A DNA stretch of 32,998 bases from Rhodospirillales bacterium. GTDB lineage: Bacteria > Pseudomonadota > Alphaproteobacteria > Acetobacterales > Acetobacteraceae. The stretch covers positions 1 through 32,998 of the forward strand of contig JANXTF010000096.1 of NCBI GenBank assembly GCA_025352565.1. The letters are read 5' to 3'. The notes under the pieces were generated by a model. It was given only the letters and a program-made list of their open reading frames with translations, was not told the origin of the DNA and ran no database searches. Shown in pieces: positions 1 to 9,891 of the stretch. The stretch's first letter is position 1, and each line of letters begins with the position of its first letter. The translations under genes and the position numbers were made by a program.

Positions 1-59
1 TCGCTCGGGTAGCGCAGACGGTCGCGGTTGTAGCGAGGGCGGTTTTCAACGGTCCACAT
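1..59 (-). CDS. IS5-type transposase, N-terminal fragment (cut by window edge)
   Basis: Reading the minus strand from an ATG at 59-57 gives MWTVENRPRYNRDRLRYPS before the window ends. This matches the very characteristic N-terminus of IS5-superfamily (DDE) transposases, which normally continues with a DLTDxEW motif just outside the window. Only 19 codons are visible, so the catalytic DDE residues cannot be checked and intactness is unknown. No other gene lies between it and the amidohydrolase operon, whose last gene is transcribed in the same direction. The family call rests on recognising the N-terminal pattern, not on a search. Confidence 0.7.
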   Translation of the reverse strand, partial: MWTVENRPRYNRDRLRYPS

Positions 60-138
60 GACAGCCTCTCAAACGGAGCGGCCTTCCTTGAATCACATCC
101 GATTCGTATGGCTCAAGAAGTTTCTGGACGGACACTAA
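60..138. mobile_element. Probable outer end of the IS5-type element
   Basis: This is the non-coding stretch between the transposase start codon and the flanking DNA. It is visibly less GC-rich than the rest of the window, as expected for an IS terminus. A short inverted repeat (GAATC at 92-96, GATTC at 103-107) lies inside it. The exact outer boundary cannot be fixed because the other end of the element is outside the window. A boundary near 135, followed by TAA at 136-138, would fit the TNA target duplications of the IS1031 subgroup, but that is inference. Confidence 0.35.
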
Positions 139-165
139 CGCCTACCCGCAGCAGAGCCTATCGAA

Positions 166-184
166 ACCGCCATCAAACGGCGGT
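166..184 (-). terminator. Possible terminator of the amidohydrolase operon
   Basis: A perfect 6-bp stem (ACCGCC at 166-171, GGCGGT at 179-184) encloses a 7-nt loop. On the minus strand it is followed by a short T-rich tract (TTTC), and it sits about 73 bases past the stop codon of the last operon gene. The stem is short and the T tract weak, so this is a candidate only. The rest of 139-256 shows no gene or other signal that I can support. Confidence 0.35.
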
Positions 185-256
185 CGGACGATCACGCCAG
201 CAGCCGCACAACAAGCCGCTGATCGCGGTCGCCGCATCCTTCGTGAATAATCCGGG

Positions 257-1714
257 CTAGCGCAGTGGGTAACTCGGCGCGAATATGGTGCCGACCGGCG
301 GGTGGCGCCACGTCCGTTCGGGGTAGCGGGCCACCATCCCGTCGAATTGCGCCTGGGCGCGAGCATGGCCGGCGGCGAGATCGAAGCCGAGCACCTCGCC
401 GTCTTGCACCACCTGCCGGCCCGCGACCCAGACCGCGCGCACGTCGCGACCGGAGGCACCCACCAACAGCGTCTGGATCGGGTCGATCGCCGGGCCGACA
501 TGGACACCGCCGAGGTCGAACACCGCGATATCGGCGGCGCTGCCCGGCGCGAGCCGTCCGAGGTCCGGGCGGCCCAGCGCATCGGCGCCGGCGAGGGTGG
601 CCGCGTCGTAGAAATCGGCCGCCGTGACCGATGCGGGAGCGCCTTGCATGACCCGGCAGAGCATCAGCCCTGCCTGCATGTTGGCGAGCAGGTCCGGCGG
701 CCAGGTGTCGGTGCCGAGGCCGACGCGCAGACCCATGGCGCGGCAGCGGGAAAAGCTGTCCAGCGCGCGCCCGCCGCGCGCTGACACGATGGGGCAATGC
801 ACCACCGTCGCCCCGGCGTCGCGCATGATCTCCAGGTCGTGGCCGGGGCGATCCACGCCGCGCGAACCGCTGACCCAGGTGGCGTGCGGCAACAGCGCGC
901 GCGGCGAGAGGAAGCCGAGGCTTTGCAGCCATTCCGGCGGGCTCATGCCGTGCAGGCGCAGGACCAGTTCGTATTCGAGGCGCGACTGGCAGCAATGCAG
1001 CCGAACCGGGACCGCCAGGTCGCGCGTGGCGGCGGCGGTGCGGCGGAGCAATTCCGCTGTGCAGGTCTCGATCCGGTCCGGTGCGAGCAGGGTGCGCACA
1101 AGCCCGCCGTGCGCGCCCTCGAAATCGCGGCAGAAGCCGATGGCGCCCGCAAGTCCGGCGAGGCCGCACGCCTCGTCGAATTGCGGCACGATGGCGCCGT
1201 CATGCTCCACCACGAGGTTGCCCGTGCGGTAGGCGGGGCCGAGATACACGCGCAGGCCCAAATCGCCGGCGGCATCGGCCGCGGCGGCGAATTCGGCGAC
1301 CGTCTCGCCCCAGGCGCGGTAGAACAGCGACGCGATCGGCAACGCCGTGGTGATGCCGTTGCGGAGGAGCTGGGCGAAGGCATAGCGCTTCTGGAACGCG
1401 AGTTCCTCGGGCGAATACATCTCGTATGGCCCGTGTTCCATGTAGTCGCGCGGCCAGATGCGGCCCTTTTCGGCCGGGGGCTGGTTGTCGAGGCCCAGGA
1501 TGGTGGTGTCGAGATCGCCCAGCGCATCGAGGTCAATGAGGCCGGGGCCGATCATGGCGAGGCCGAAATCGTGCCGCTCGCCCACCTCGCCCGGAAAATC
1601 GCGCCCGACGAACACGACGCGTTCGCCCTCCATCGCCACCTGCCCATCCGGCAGCAGGACATGGCGGCCAGCCTCGTGGCCCACCACCCAACGCGCGGTG
1701 AGCAGCGTTCTAAT
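257..1714 (-). CDS. Amidohydrolase-family protein lacking the HxH motif
   Basis: Metal-dependent hydrolase superfamily member of about 485 residues, resembling the AtzA/TrzN/SsnA chlorohydrolase-deaminase branch. The N-terminal beta-sandwich (LLTARWVVGH, LLPDG, VVFVGRDFPGEV) is followed by a TIM barrel. The barrel has the later metal-site elements: RLHCCQS (strand 5 His), LLPHATW (strand 6 His), VVHCPIVSARGG, and GLGTDTWPPD (strand 8 Asp). The strand-1 position, where relatives have PGxIDxHxH, reads PGLIDLDALGDLDT, so both His ligands are missing. No ATG, GTG or TTG precedes the conserved N-terminus in frame. The reading begins at an ATT (1714) overlapping the TAG of the upstream gene, with GAGG 12 bases before it. 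The first conventional codon is GTG at 1687, which would trim nine conserved residues. It is the last gene of a three-gene operon with a CodA-like enzyme and a substrate-binding protein. The substrate is unknown, and catalytic competence is uncertain. Confidence 0.8.
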   Translation of the reverse strand: MRTLLTARWVVGHEAGRHVLLPDGQVAMEGERVVFVGRDFPGEVGERHDFGLAMIGPGLIDLDALGDLDTTILGLDNQPPAEKGRIWPRDYMEHGPYEMYSPEELAFQKRYAFAQLLRNGITTALPIASLFYRAWGETVAEFAAAADAAGDLGLRVYLGPAYRTGNLVVEHDGAIVPQFDEACGLAGLAGAIGFCRDFEGAHGGLVRTLLAPDRIETCTAELLRRTAAATRDLAVPVRLHCCQSRLEYELVLRLHGMSPPEWLQSLGFLSPRALLPHATWVSGSRGVDRPGHDLEIMRDAGATVVHCPIVSARGGRALDSFSRCRAMGLRVGLGTDTWPPDLLANMQAGLMLCRVMQGAPASVTAADFYDAATLAGADALGRPDLGRLAPGSAADIAVFDLGGVHVGPAIDPIQTLLVGASGRDVRAVWVAGRQVVQDGEVLGFDLAAGHARAQAQFDGMVARYPERTWRHPPVGTIFAPSYPLR

Positions 1715-2888
1715 GGGCGCGGCCCGCCTCGGCCACAACGCGCCCGGCCTTGATGGTGGTGCGGGCGCCCGGATGCTGCGCCACCGCCTCGGCAACCGTC
1801 TCGGCCACGACCAGCACGATATCGGCGGGGCAGCCGGGGGCCAGCCCATACTCCTTGAGGCCGATCGCCCGCGCGCCGCCGGTGGTCACGATCTCCAGCG
1901 CCAGCGCCAACTCGTCGTCGCGGCGCAGGTTGTTCCGCAGGCCCACCAGCGTCGCGCGCTCCAGCATGTCCGCGTTGCCGTAGGGGCCCCAGGTGTCGCG
2001 GATGCCGTCCGAGCCCGCGCAGCACACCACGCCCGCCGCCGCCAGCCGCTTGACCGGGGGCACCGGGCGCGAGGGAGCGCCCGTGGTCATAATGGCGATG
2101 CCGGCTTCGGCCAGGGCGGCCAGCAGCGGATCGACCAGCGCCGCATCGGGGCTGCCGAGGCAGAAGGCGTGGCTCACCATCACCCGTCCCCGCATGCCGA
2201 GGGCGCGGGTGCGCTCGACGATCAGCTCCATCGAGAACGCGCCCATCTCGCCCGGCTCGTGCAGGTGGATGTCCACCGGCGCGCCGTGCTTGTCAGCAAG
2301 CGCGAACACCGCGTCGAGATGGCCTTTCGGGTCGCGGTCGATGGCGCAGGGGTCGAGCCCACCCACCACGTCGGCGCCCATCGCCATCGCCTGATCCATC
2401 AGTTCCAGCGTGCCCGGCCGCGCCAGCAGGCCGCTTTGCGGGAAGGCGACGATCTGGATGGTGCAGGAGTCGCGGGCCGCCTGCTTGGTCGCCAGCACGC
2501 CGGCGATGCCGGAGAGGCCGCATTCGGTGTCCACATCCACATGGCTGCGGATATGCGTGCTGCCATGTCCCACCGACAGCGCGACCTGACGCGCCGATTG
2601 ACGTTCGGGCGGGATCGGCAGTGCGCGGCGCGCGGCGCGCTCGTTGTCGATCTTGTCTATCAGGCGGGGTCCGACCTCGTTGCGGTACCACGCCATCCCG
2701 AGCAGCGACTTGTCCAGATGGGTGTGCGCCTCCACCAGTCCCGGCATCGCCAGACGCCCTGCCCCATCGAGCACGGCTGTTCCGGGAGGGGCCGGCGTGC
2801 CGGCTGCGGCGATCCGGCCGTCCAGCAGCAGCAGGTCCGTGGGCGCGCCGCCGAGCACGCGGACATCGATAAGAAGCAGCGCGGTCAT
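1710..2888 (-). CDS. CodA-like cyclic amidohydrolase / cytosine deaminase family
   Basis: 392-residue amidohydrolase of the cytosine deaminase/isopropylammelide hydrolase group, expected to hydrolyse an amino group or ring amide on a pyrimidine- or triazine-like substrate in the cytoplasm. The metal site is complete: HTH at residues 55-57 in PGLVEAHTHLDK, His208 with Glu211 in IHLHEPGEM, His240 in VSHAFCLG, and Asp294 in GSDGIRDTWGPYGNADML. This maps onto E. coli CodA His61/His63/His214/Glu217/His246/Asp313. The ATG at 2888 overlaps the TGA of the upstream binding-protein gene (ATGA), so the two are translationally coupled. Its own TAG at 1712-1710 overlaps the start region of the next amidohydrolase. 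Real cytosine deaminase activity is not established; creatinine-, hydantoin- or triazine-type substrates are equally possible. Confidence 0.85.
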   Translation of the reverse strand: MTALLLIDVRVLGGAPTDLLLLDGRIAAAGTPAPPGTAVLDGAGRLAMPGLVEAHTHLDKSLLGMAWYRNEVGPRLIDKIDNERAARRALPIPPERQSARQVALSVGHGSTHIRSHVDVDTECGLSGIAGVLATKQAARDSCTIQIVAFPQSGLLARPGTLELMDQAMAMGADVVGGLDPCAIDRDPKGHLDAVFALADKHGAPVDIHLHEPGEMGAFSMELIVERTRALGMRGRVMVSHAFCLGSPDAALVDPLLAALAEAGIAIMTTGAPSRPVPPVKRLAAAGVVCCAGSDGIRDTWGPYGNADMLERATLVGLRNNLRRDDELALALEIVTTGGARAIGLKEYGLAPGCPADIVLVVAETVAEAVAQHPGARTTIKAGRVVAEAGRAH

Positions 2889-4450
2889 GGCTTCATCCGC
2901 GTCAGCCAGTGGCGCGCCTTGTTGTCGGATAGTTGGGCCACGCTGTCGACCGAGTCGCGGATCGCCCAGGCCATCGGCTGCTGGTGCAGCGGGATGAACA
3001 GCGTGCGATCCTTCGCGATCGTCAGTGCCCGCGTCATCATGGCGAGGCGCTTGGGCTGGTCGAGTTCGTTCGCGGCTTCATCGGTCAGCTTGTCGATCGC
3101 GGGCAGGCCCCAGCCGCCCCAGTTGAAGATGCCCGCCGAGCCGGTATTGCTGTGGACCACCTGCAACAGGATCGAGAGCGCATCGATTGCCGGCTCGTTG
3201 GCCCAGCCCAGCGTCGTGACATCGAATTGCGCGCCGACACGCCGCGCGGTGATGACGGTGCGGGGGCCGATCGTGAGCGCCGCCCGGATGCCGATCTTGG
3301 CCCACATCGAGCTTGCCGCGATGCACAGCTGTTCCTCTGCGACATAGGAATCGGTCGAGCAAACCAGCGATATCTGAAACCCGTCGGGGTAGCCCGCCTC
3401 CACCATCAGCTGCTTTGCCGCCGCAAGGTCGTAAGCCGGCCGCGCATCCAGCGCCGGGACATAGCCGGGGATGGCGGGCGCCACGATCGCACCCGTGGTG
3501 CGCGACAGGTTGCGCATGATGCTCCGCTTGATCGCGTCGGGATCGAGCGCCTGATACATCGCCTGGCGAACCTTCTCGTTGCGGAGCGGGTTGGCCTCCC
3601 CCGCCTGATCGCGCTCGGCGAGGTTGAACGCGAAGAACACCGTGCGCAGTTCGGTCGTCAGCAGCAGCTTCACGCCGGGCGCACTCTCCAGCCGCTGCGT
3701 GGCCTGCAGCGGGACCGCGTTGGTGAAGTCGATCTGGCCCGATACCAGGGCGGCGATGCGGGTCGCGTCGTTGTTGACGACGTTGAATTCGATCCGGTCG
3801 AGGTTGTGGCGCGGCGTGTCCCACCATGCGGGGTTGCGCACCACAACGGTGGTCTGGTCGGCCACCCGGCTCTCCAGCTTGAACGGGCCGGTGCCGTTGG
3901 TGTTGCGCGTGGCGAAGCCCTCGATGCCCTTGCCGAAATCGGTCGCGGTCTCGGTGTGGTTGGCGATCAGCCACGGCCTGCTGAACATGAAGATGTTGGT
4001 GAGGTCGTTCAGCAGCAGCGGATAGGCGGTGTTCAGATCCATCTCGACGGTGAGCGGATCGACGGCCCGCGCATCTCTGAACGCAGAGAGGTTGCCTTTG
4101 AGCGGCGAGGCATCGCCCGTCGCGCGCTTCAGGCTGGCCACGACGTCGTCGGCCGTGAGCGGCGCGCCGTCGTGGAATTTGACGCCCGGCCGAATATGGA
4201 ACCGCCAGCGCGTCGGCGTGAGTATTTCCCAACTCGTCGCCAGCGCCGGCTCGATCTGAAGCCTGGCATCGTAGCGCACCAGGCCCTCATAGACGTGGTT
4301 AAGAAAGGCCAATGTGAACGTGTCGCCGTACGAATCCGGGTCGAGCGAGCCGATGTCGCGCGACGACCCCCAGCGCATCGTCGCGGCAGCCGAGGGACGA
4401 ACGGGGATAATCGCTGTCAAAAGGCACGCGAGCAGGATCAGGCGGCGCAT
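2885..4450 (-). CDS. ABC transporter family-5 substrate-binding protein
   Basis: 521-residue periplasmic binding protein of the oligopeptide/dipeptide/nickel type (SBP_bac_5). A Sec signal peptide (RR, hydrophobic core, cut near the AAA at residues 21-23) is followed by the typical family segments: GSLDPDSYGDTFTLAFLNHVYEGLVRYD near the N-terminus, then RFHIRPGVKFHDGAPLTADDVVASL around residues 85-112. The length is normal for the family. It is the first gene of the minus-strand operon that continues into two amidohydrolases, and its start faces the GntR regulator across an intergenic region holding the candidate operator. No permease or ATPase gene accompanies it in this window, so it must use membrane components encoded elsewhere or serve as an orphan receptor. 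The ligand cannot be predicted from sequence, but the context suggests the compound hydrolysed by the downstream enzymes. Confidence 0.9.
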   Translation of the reverse strand: MRRLILLACLLTAIIPVRPSAAATMRWGSSRDIGSLDPDSYGDTFTLAFLNHVYEGLVRYDARLQIEPALATSWEILTPTRWRFHIRPGVKFHDGAPLTADDVVASLKRATGDASPLKGNLSAFRDARAVDPLTVEMDLNTAYPLLLNDLTNIFMFSRPWLIANHTETATDFGKGIEGFATRNTNGTGPFKLESRVADQTTVVVRNPAWWDTPRHNLDRIEFNVVNNDATRIAALVSGQIDFTNAVPLQATQRLESAPGVKLLLTTELRTVFFAFNLAERDQAGEANPLRNEKVRQAMYQALDPDAIKRSIMRNLSRTTGAIVAPAIPGYVPALDARPAYDLAAAKQLMVEAGYPDGFQISLVCSTDSYVAEEQLCIAASSMWAKIGIRAALTIGPRTVITARRVGAQFDVTTLGWANEPAIDALSILLQVVHSNTGSAGIFNWGGWGLPAIDKLTDEAANELDQPKRLAMMTRALTIAKDRTLFIPLHQQPMAWAIRDSVDSVAQLSDNKARHWLTRMKP

Positions 4451-4507
4451 GGCGTGCTCCTTGTGAGCGGCATGGGAACACAGACAGCTTAACGAGAAGC
4501 CAACGAT

Positions 4508-4519
4508 ACTGTATACAGT
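4508..4519. promoter_or_regulatory. Perfect palindrome of GntR/FCD operator type
   Basis: ACTGTATACAGT is an exact 12-bp palindrome in the 109-bp gap between the divergent binding-protein gene and the GntR regulator. The TGTATACA core is the kind of site bound by FadR-subfamily GntR regulators (VanR-like TGTATACA boxes). Its position would let the regulator control both itself and the catabolic operon. The palindrome and location are seen directly; binding is inferred. Confidence 0.65.
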
Positions 4520-4559
4520 TTTGTGGGATGCAATCTTGTGCCCGGGGGCAGCAGCCGCG

Positions 4560-5213
4560 ATGGCGAAGCAGGAGCGGCGGAGTCGGCCAGGCGATGGTCC
4601 GGAACGGATCTATGCGGAATTGCGCCGGTCGATCATCGGCCAGGAGCTGTCACCCGGTAGCCGCCTTCCTGAAGCCGCGGTCGCGGCCCGGTTCGGCGTG
4701 AGCCGCACCGTGGTGCGGGCGGCGCTGGCCCGTCTCGCCTCCGAGGGACTGGTTCTGTGGCCCAACAACCGCAGCGCCAAGGTCGCCAGCCCGAGTCTGG
4801 CCGAGTCCGCCGACGTGTTCGGGCTGCGCCAGGTGCTGGAAGGCGCGGTGATGGATCGGCTCGCGGACCGGATCGATCCGCAAGGGGTTGCCCGCTTGCG
4901 CGCCCATGTCGCACGCGAAGGGACGGCCGAGGCCACTCACCCGGCCGAGGCGATCCGCCTCGCGGGTGAGTTTCACGTGCTTCTCGCGGAGTTGACCGGC
5001 AGTCCATTGCTGGCGCGCTATGTCTCCGACGTGGTTTCCCGCTCGTCGCTCATTCTAGCGGGCACTGGACGATCCCACTCCTCCCAGTGTGCGGTCACGG
5101 AGCATCTTGAACTTATCGCGCTGCTTGAGCGCGGCGACGGCACCGGCGCGCGACAGGCGATGGCCGCCCATCTGCTGCACGTCGTCGGCCGCGCATCGCT
5201 GCCGCCAGCCTGA
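4560..5213 (+). CDS. GntR-family regulator, FCD (FadR/VanR-like) subfamily
   Basis: 217-residue transcriptional regulator. The N-terminal winged helix-turn-helix (about residues 12-78) includes YAELRRSIIGQELSPGSRL and the recognition region ARFGVSRTVVRAALARLASEGLV. The C-terminal all-helical FCD ligand domain (about 80-212) has the usual metal/ligand positions: LRQVLEGAVMDRLAD, FHVLLAELTGSPLLARYV, EHLELIALLERGD and the final MAAHLLHV. The ATG at 4560 is preferred because the protein then begins just before the HTH; an upstream in-frame TTG at 4521 would lie only one base from the palindrome and add a non-conserved leader. It is divergent from the SBP-amidohydrolase operon and probably represses it until a small carboxylate-like ligand binds. 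Autoregulation is likely from the operator position. Confidence 0.88.
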   Translation: MAKQERRSRPGDGPERIYAELRRSIIGQELSPGSRLPEAAVAARFGVSRTVVRAALARLASEGLVLWPNNRSAKVASPSLAESADVFGLRQVLEGAVMDRLADRIDPQGVARLRAHVAREGTAEATHPAEAIRLAGEFHVLLAELTGSPLLARYVSDVVSRSSLILAGTGRSHSSQCAVTEHLELIALLERGDGTGARQAMAAHLLHVVGRASLPPA

Positions 5214-5259
5214 AACAACCCGCCTGAGACGACCCGCCTCACGCAACCGGCCTGGGCCG

Positions 5260-5544
5260 CTACACGAACTTGCCGCGCAGAAATCCGAGCGCTGGCAGCG
5301 GCTTCCAGGCGCGCGGCAAATCCGCTCGGCGGATCGGGGCCACGCTGTAATGCGGCGTTGCCTCGCGCGTGGTGAGCAGGGTGCCGGCATAGGCGCGCAC
5401 CTGCTGCTCACGCCAGAGGCGGTCGGCAAGGGCGGCTCCGCGGCTGGGATAGATTTCAGCGACGCGCGTCGTTCGGCCGAACGACGCCATCACGGCCCAT
5501 AGCGTGTCCTCTCCGGCGCGGGGCAGGGCGACGACCTGGCTCAT
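5260..5544 (-). CDS. Small hypothetical protein (94 aa)
   Basis: Unrecognised 94-residue soluble protein with no signal peptide, membrane segment or known motif that I can see. It is fairly basic and contains several aromatic positions (LWAVMASFGR, DRLWREQQVRAYAG, PHYSVAPIRRADLPRAWKPLP). It runs from an ATG at 5544 to a TAG at 5260 and converges with the GntR gene 46 bases away. On the other side it is divergent from the lipoprotein gene. Amino-acid composition looks protein-like rather than a GC artefact, and no competing gene occupies the interval. Function unknown. Confidence 0.5.
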   Translation of the reverse strand: MSQVVALPRAGEDTLWAVMASFGRTTRVAEIYPSRGAALADRLWREQQVRAYAGTLLTTREATPHYSVAPIRRADLPRAWKPLPALGFLRGKFV

Positions 5545-5689
5545 GCGTTTCTCCGGCTGGGGCGGCTGGACAGGTCGCTATGCTCCACCATCCGCACACC
5601 GAACCGCAACCGCCGCGATTTCGTCACGTTCCAGGTGCAGTACCGTCCAGATAAAGCTGCATTTGGACCCGGCACCAGGAGAAGGCGTC

Positions 5690-6174
5690 ATGCATATCGT
5701 CGCGAAGGCTTTGCTGACCGGGGCCGCCTGTGGCGTCATGGCCGGCTGCACGCCGGTCGGATACGCCGGAGGCTACGCCGGAACCTCGGTTTACGGCCAG
5801 CCGGCCTACACCCAGCCTGGCTACACCGACCCCGACTATGCGCCCGTCTATGTCGATCCGGGTTACACGGCCCAACCCTATTACCAGCAACCCTACTATC
5901 AGCCCGGCTACGTGGCCCCGCTGTTCCTGCCGGAAGGCCGGCGTGACTACCGGCGGGAGGAATACGACCGCCGCCAGTACCGGCCCGAGGAACGCTTCCG
6001 CCAGCAGCCCGCGCAGCAACAGCCGCAGCAGCTGTTTCGCCCGCAAGCCCAGCAGCAACACCCGTTCGCGCCACAGGCCCAACGTCCGATGTTCGCACCC
6101 GGGCCGGCCCAGCCGCCGCCGATCCGTTCCGGCGGCCCCCGGCAGGGTCTTGAATCGGTCAGCCCAGGCGACCG

Positions 6175-6181
<7 letters not shown>
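5690..6181 (+). CDS. Tyr/Gln/Pro-rich putative lipoprotein
   Basis: 163-residue predicted lipoprotein. A short basic-hydrophobic signal ([20 protein letters not shown]) ends in a lipobox-like VMAGC with Cys20 as the lipidation site. The mature part starts with Gly/Tyr-rich repeats and then imperfect Y-Q-P/Y-x-x-P-G-Y units ([21 protein letters not shown]) at about residues 22-80. A charged Arg/Glu/Tyr stretch follows ([22 protein letters not shown]), then a Gln/Pro tail ([10 protein letters not shown]) reaching the end. Low-complexity composition suggests a disordered, surface- or peptidoglycan-associated protein; no enzymatic domain is visible. The start is supported by AGGAGA at 5677-5682, seven bases before the ATG. 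Its 3' end overlaps the end of convergent kdsA by 7 bp. Function unknown. Confidence 0.75.
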
Positions 6182-8665
<2,484 letters not shown>

Positions 8666-8679
8666 TCATAGCAGGAGGT

Positions 8680-8701
8680 CCGCGCCCGGCGATAGGCGCG
8701 G
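8680..8701 (-). terminator. Hairpin between secG and pyrG
   Basis: A perfect 7-bp inverted repeat (CCGCGCC at 8680-8686, GGCGCGG at 8695-8701) has an 8-nt loop and lies 24 bases upstream of the pyrG start codon on the minus strand. There is no T tract, so it is not a canonical Rho-independent terminator. It could be an attenuator, an RNA-stability element or chance in GC-rich DNA. The structure is seen; a role is inferred. Confidence 0.35.
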
Positions 8702-8755
8702 TTTGAGCAACGGAGCAACGCCAAAACCGGGTGCGCGCCCAGCTGTGAGGATGCC

Positions 8756-9103
8756 TCAGTTGGTCGGGACGGCCGGCTTCGCGGGCGCGGCCGGGGCGCT
8801 TGGCAAAGCCGGCACGGACGGCGCGGCCGAGCTGCTCGCGGGTGGCGTGTCGAGGATGGAGTGTCCGACGCCCGAGGTGCCGCGGTTGATAAGGGCCAGC
8901 ACCAGCGAGAGGCCAAAGAACATCGCGCCCAGGACGGCGGTGGTGCGGGTCAGCAGGTTGGCCGTCCCGCGCCCGCCCATGAACGAGCCCATTCCCTGCG
9001 ACGTGCCGATGCCGAGCCCTCCGCCTTCGCTGCGCTGGATCAGCACGACGCCGATCAGCGCGAGTGTGACGAACAGATGGACGATCAGCAGGACGGACGA
9101 CAT
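8756..9103 (-). CDS. secG: Preprotein translocase subunit SecG
   Basis: 115-residue inner-membrane subunit of the SecYEG protein channel. Transmembrane segment 1 is at residues 3-22 (VLLIVHLFVTLALIGVVLIQ). It is followed by the conserved cytoplasmic loop (QRSEGGGLGIGTSQGMGSFM, then GRGTANLLTRTTAVLGAMFF) and transmembrane segment 2 at about residues 50-72. The C-terminal 40 residues are a low-complexity Ala/Pro/Ser tail (DTPPASSSAAPSVPALPSAP...), a common alphaproteobacterial extension of unknown role. It lies 29 bases downstream of tpiA and upstream of pyrG on the same strand. Confidence 0.95.
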   Translation of the reverse strand: MSSVLLIVHLFVTLALIGVVLIQRSEGGGLGIGTSQGMGSFMGGRGTANLLTRTTAVLGAMFFGLSLVLALINRGTSGVGHSILDTPPASSSAAPSVPALPSAPAAPAKPAVPTN

Positions 9104-9132
9104 CTTTGACCTCAGGCGTGAAACAGCGGCTT

Positions 9133-9891
9133 CTACCCGCCCGCGCCCGGCTTGGAAAGCGCGCCCGCCGCACGGGCGATGCCCAGGAAATCCGCGGCCA
9201 TCAGGCTGGCGCCGCCGACCAAGGCGCCGCCCACCTCGGGCAGCGCCATCAACGCGGCGGCGTTCGCGGGCTTCACCGAGCCGCCATACAGGATACGGAC
9301 GGCCTGGCCCGCCGCGCCCAGCTGCCGCCGCAGCTCGCCGCGGATGAACCCGTGCATCTCGGCCACCTCCGCCTCGGTGGGCGTGCGCCCGGTGCCGATG
9401 GCCCAGATCGGCTCATAGGCGAGCACGCCCGCGAAATCCTTCGGCAGACTGCCCGCGATCTGCCAGCCGACCGTCTCGGCATGGCGCCCGGCCTGCCGCT
9501 GGGCCTCCGTCTCGCCCACGCACACGATCGGCACAAGACCGTGCTCGGTTGCCGCGCGCACCTTCTGGCGCACCATGTCGTCGGTCTCGTGATGGTCCGC
9601 CCGCCGTTCGGAATGGCCCAGAATGACCCATGTTGCCCCGCAGTCCCGCAGCATGGCGGCCGCGATGTCCCCGGTATGCGCGCCGGACGCCGCCGCATTG
9701 CAGTCCTGTCCGCCCACGCCGACCGGTGTGCCGGCCAGGGACTGCGCCACGCGGGCCAGCACGGTGGCGGGCGGGCACACCACGAGATCGGCGGAGACGG
9801 CCGACGCACCCTGGGCGACCGCCTCGGCCAGCGCCGTCGCTTCCGCCGCAAGCCCGTTCATCTTCCAGTTGCCGGCGATCAGGTGGCGCAT
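9133..9891 (-). CDS. tpiA: Triosephosphate isomerase
   Basis: Interconverts dihydroxyacetone phosphate and glyceraldehyde-3-phosphate in glycolysis and gluconeogenesis. This is a 252-residue TIM barrel. The catalytic set is present: Lys10 in AGNWKMN, His93 in ILGHSERR, Glu160 in [15 protein letters not shown] with the flexible lid following it, and the phosphate-binding [12 protein letters not shown] near the C-terminus. The ATG at 9891 begins directly with [12 protein letters not shown], as in the family. It is the first gene of the tpiA-secG-pyrG-kdsA run and is divergent from the ppiD-like gene across 103 bases, which must carry both promoters. I cannot assign convincing -35/-10 boxes there. 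Confidence 0.97.
   Translation of the reverse strand: MRHLIAGNWKMNGLAAEATALAEAVAQGASAVSADLVVCPPATVLARVAQSLAGTPVGVGGQDCNAAASGAHTGDIAAAMLRDCGATWVILGHSERRADHHETDDMVRQKVRAATEHGLVPIVCVGETEAQRQAGRHAETVGWQIAGSLPKDFAGVLAYEPIWAIGTGRTPTEAEVAEMHGFIRGELRRQLGAAGQAVRILYGGSVKPANAAALMALPEVGGALVGGASLMAADFLGIARAAGALSKPGAGG

Noticed and set aside
60-256. Additional small gene between the IS5 fragment and the amidohydrolase
   Set aside because: Frames through this stretch continue antisense or out of phase into the amidohydrolase with no start signal or recognisable protein.
4420-4450. Lipobox (LLAC) in the substrate-binding protein signal peptide
   Set aside because: The Cys is at residue 9, leaving too short a hydrophobic stretch before it. 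A normal Sec cleavage site at the later Ala run fits better.
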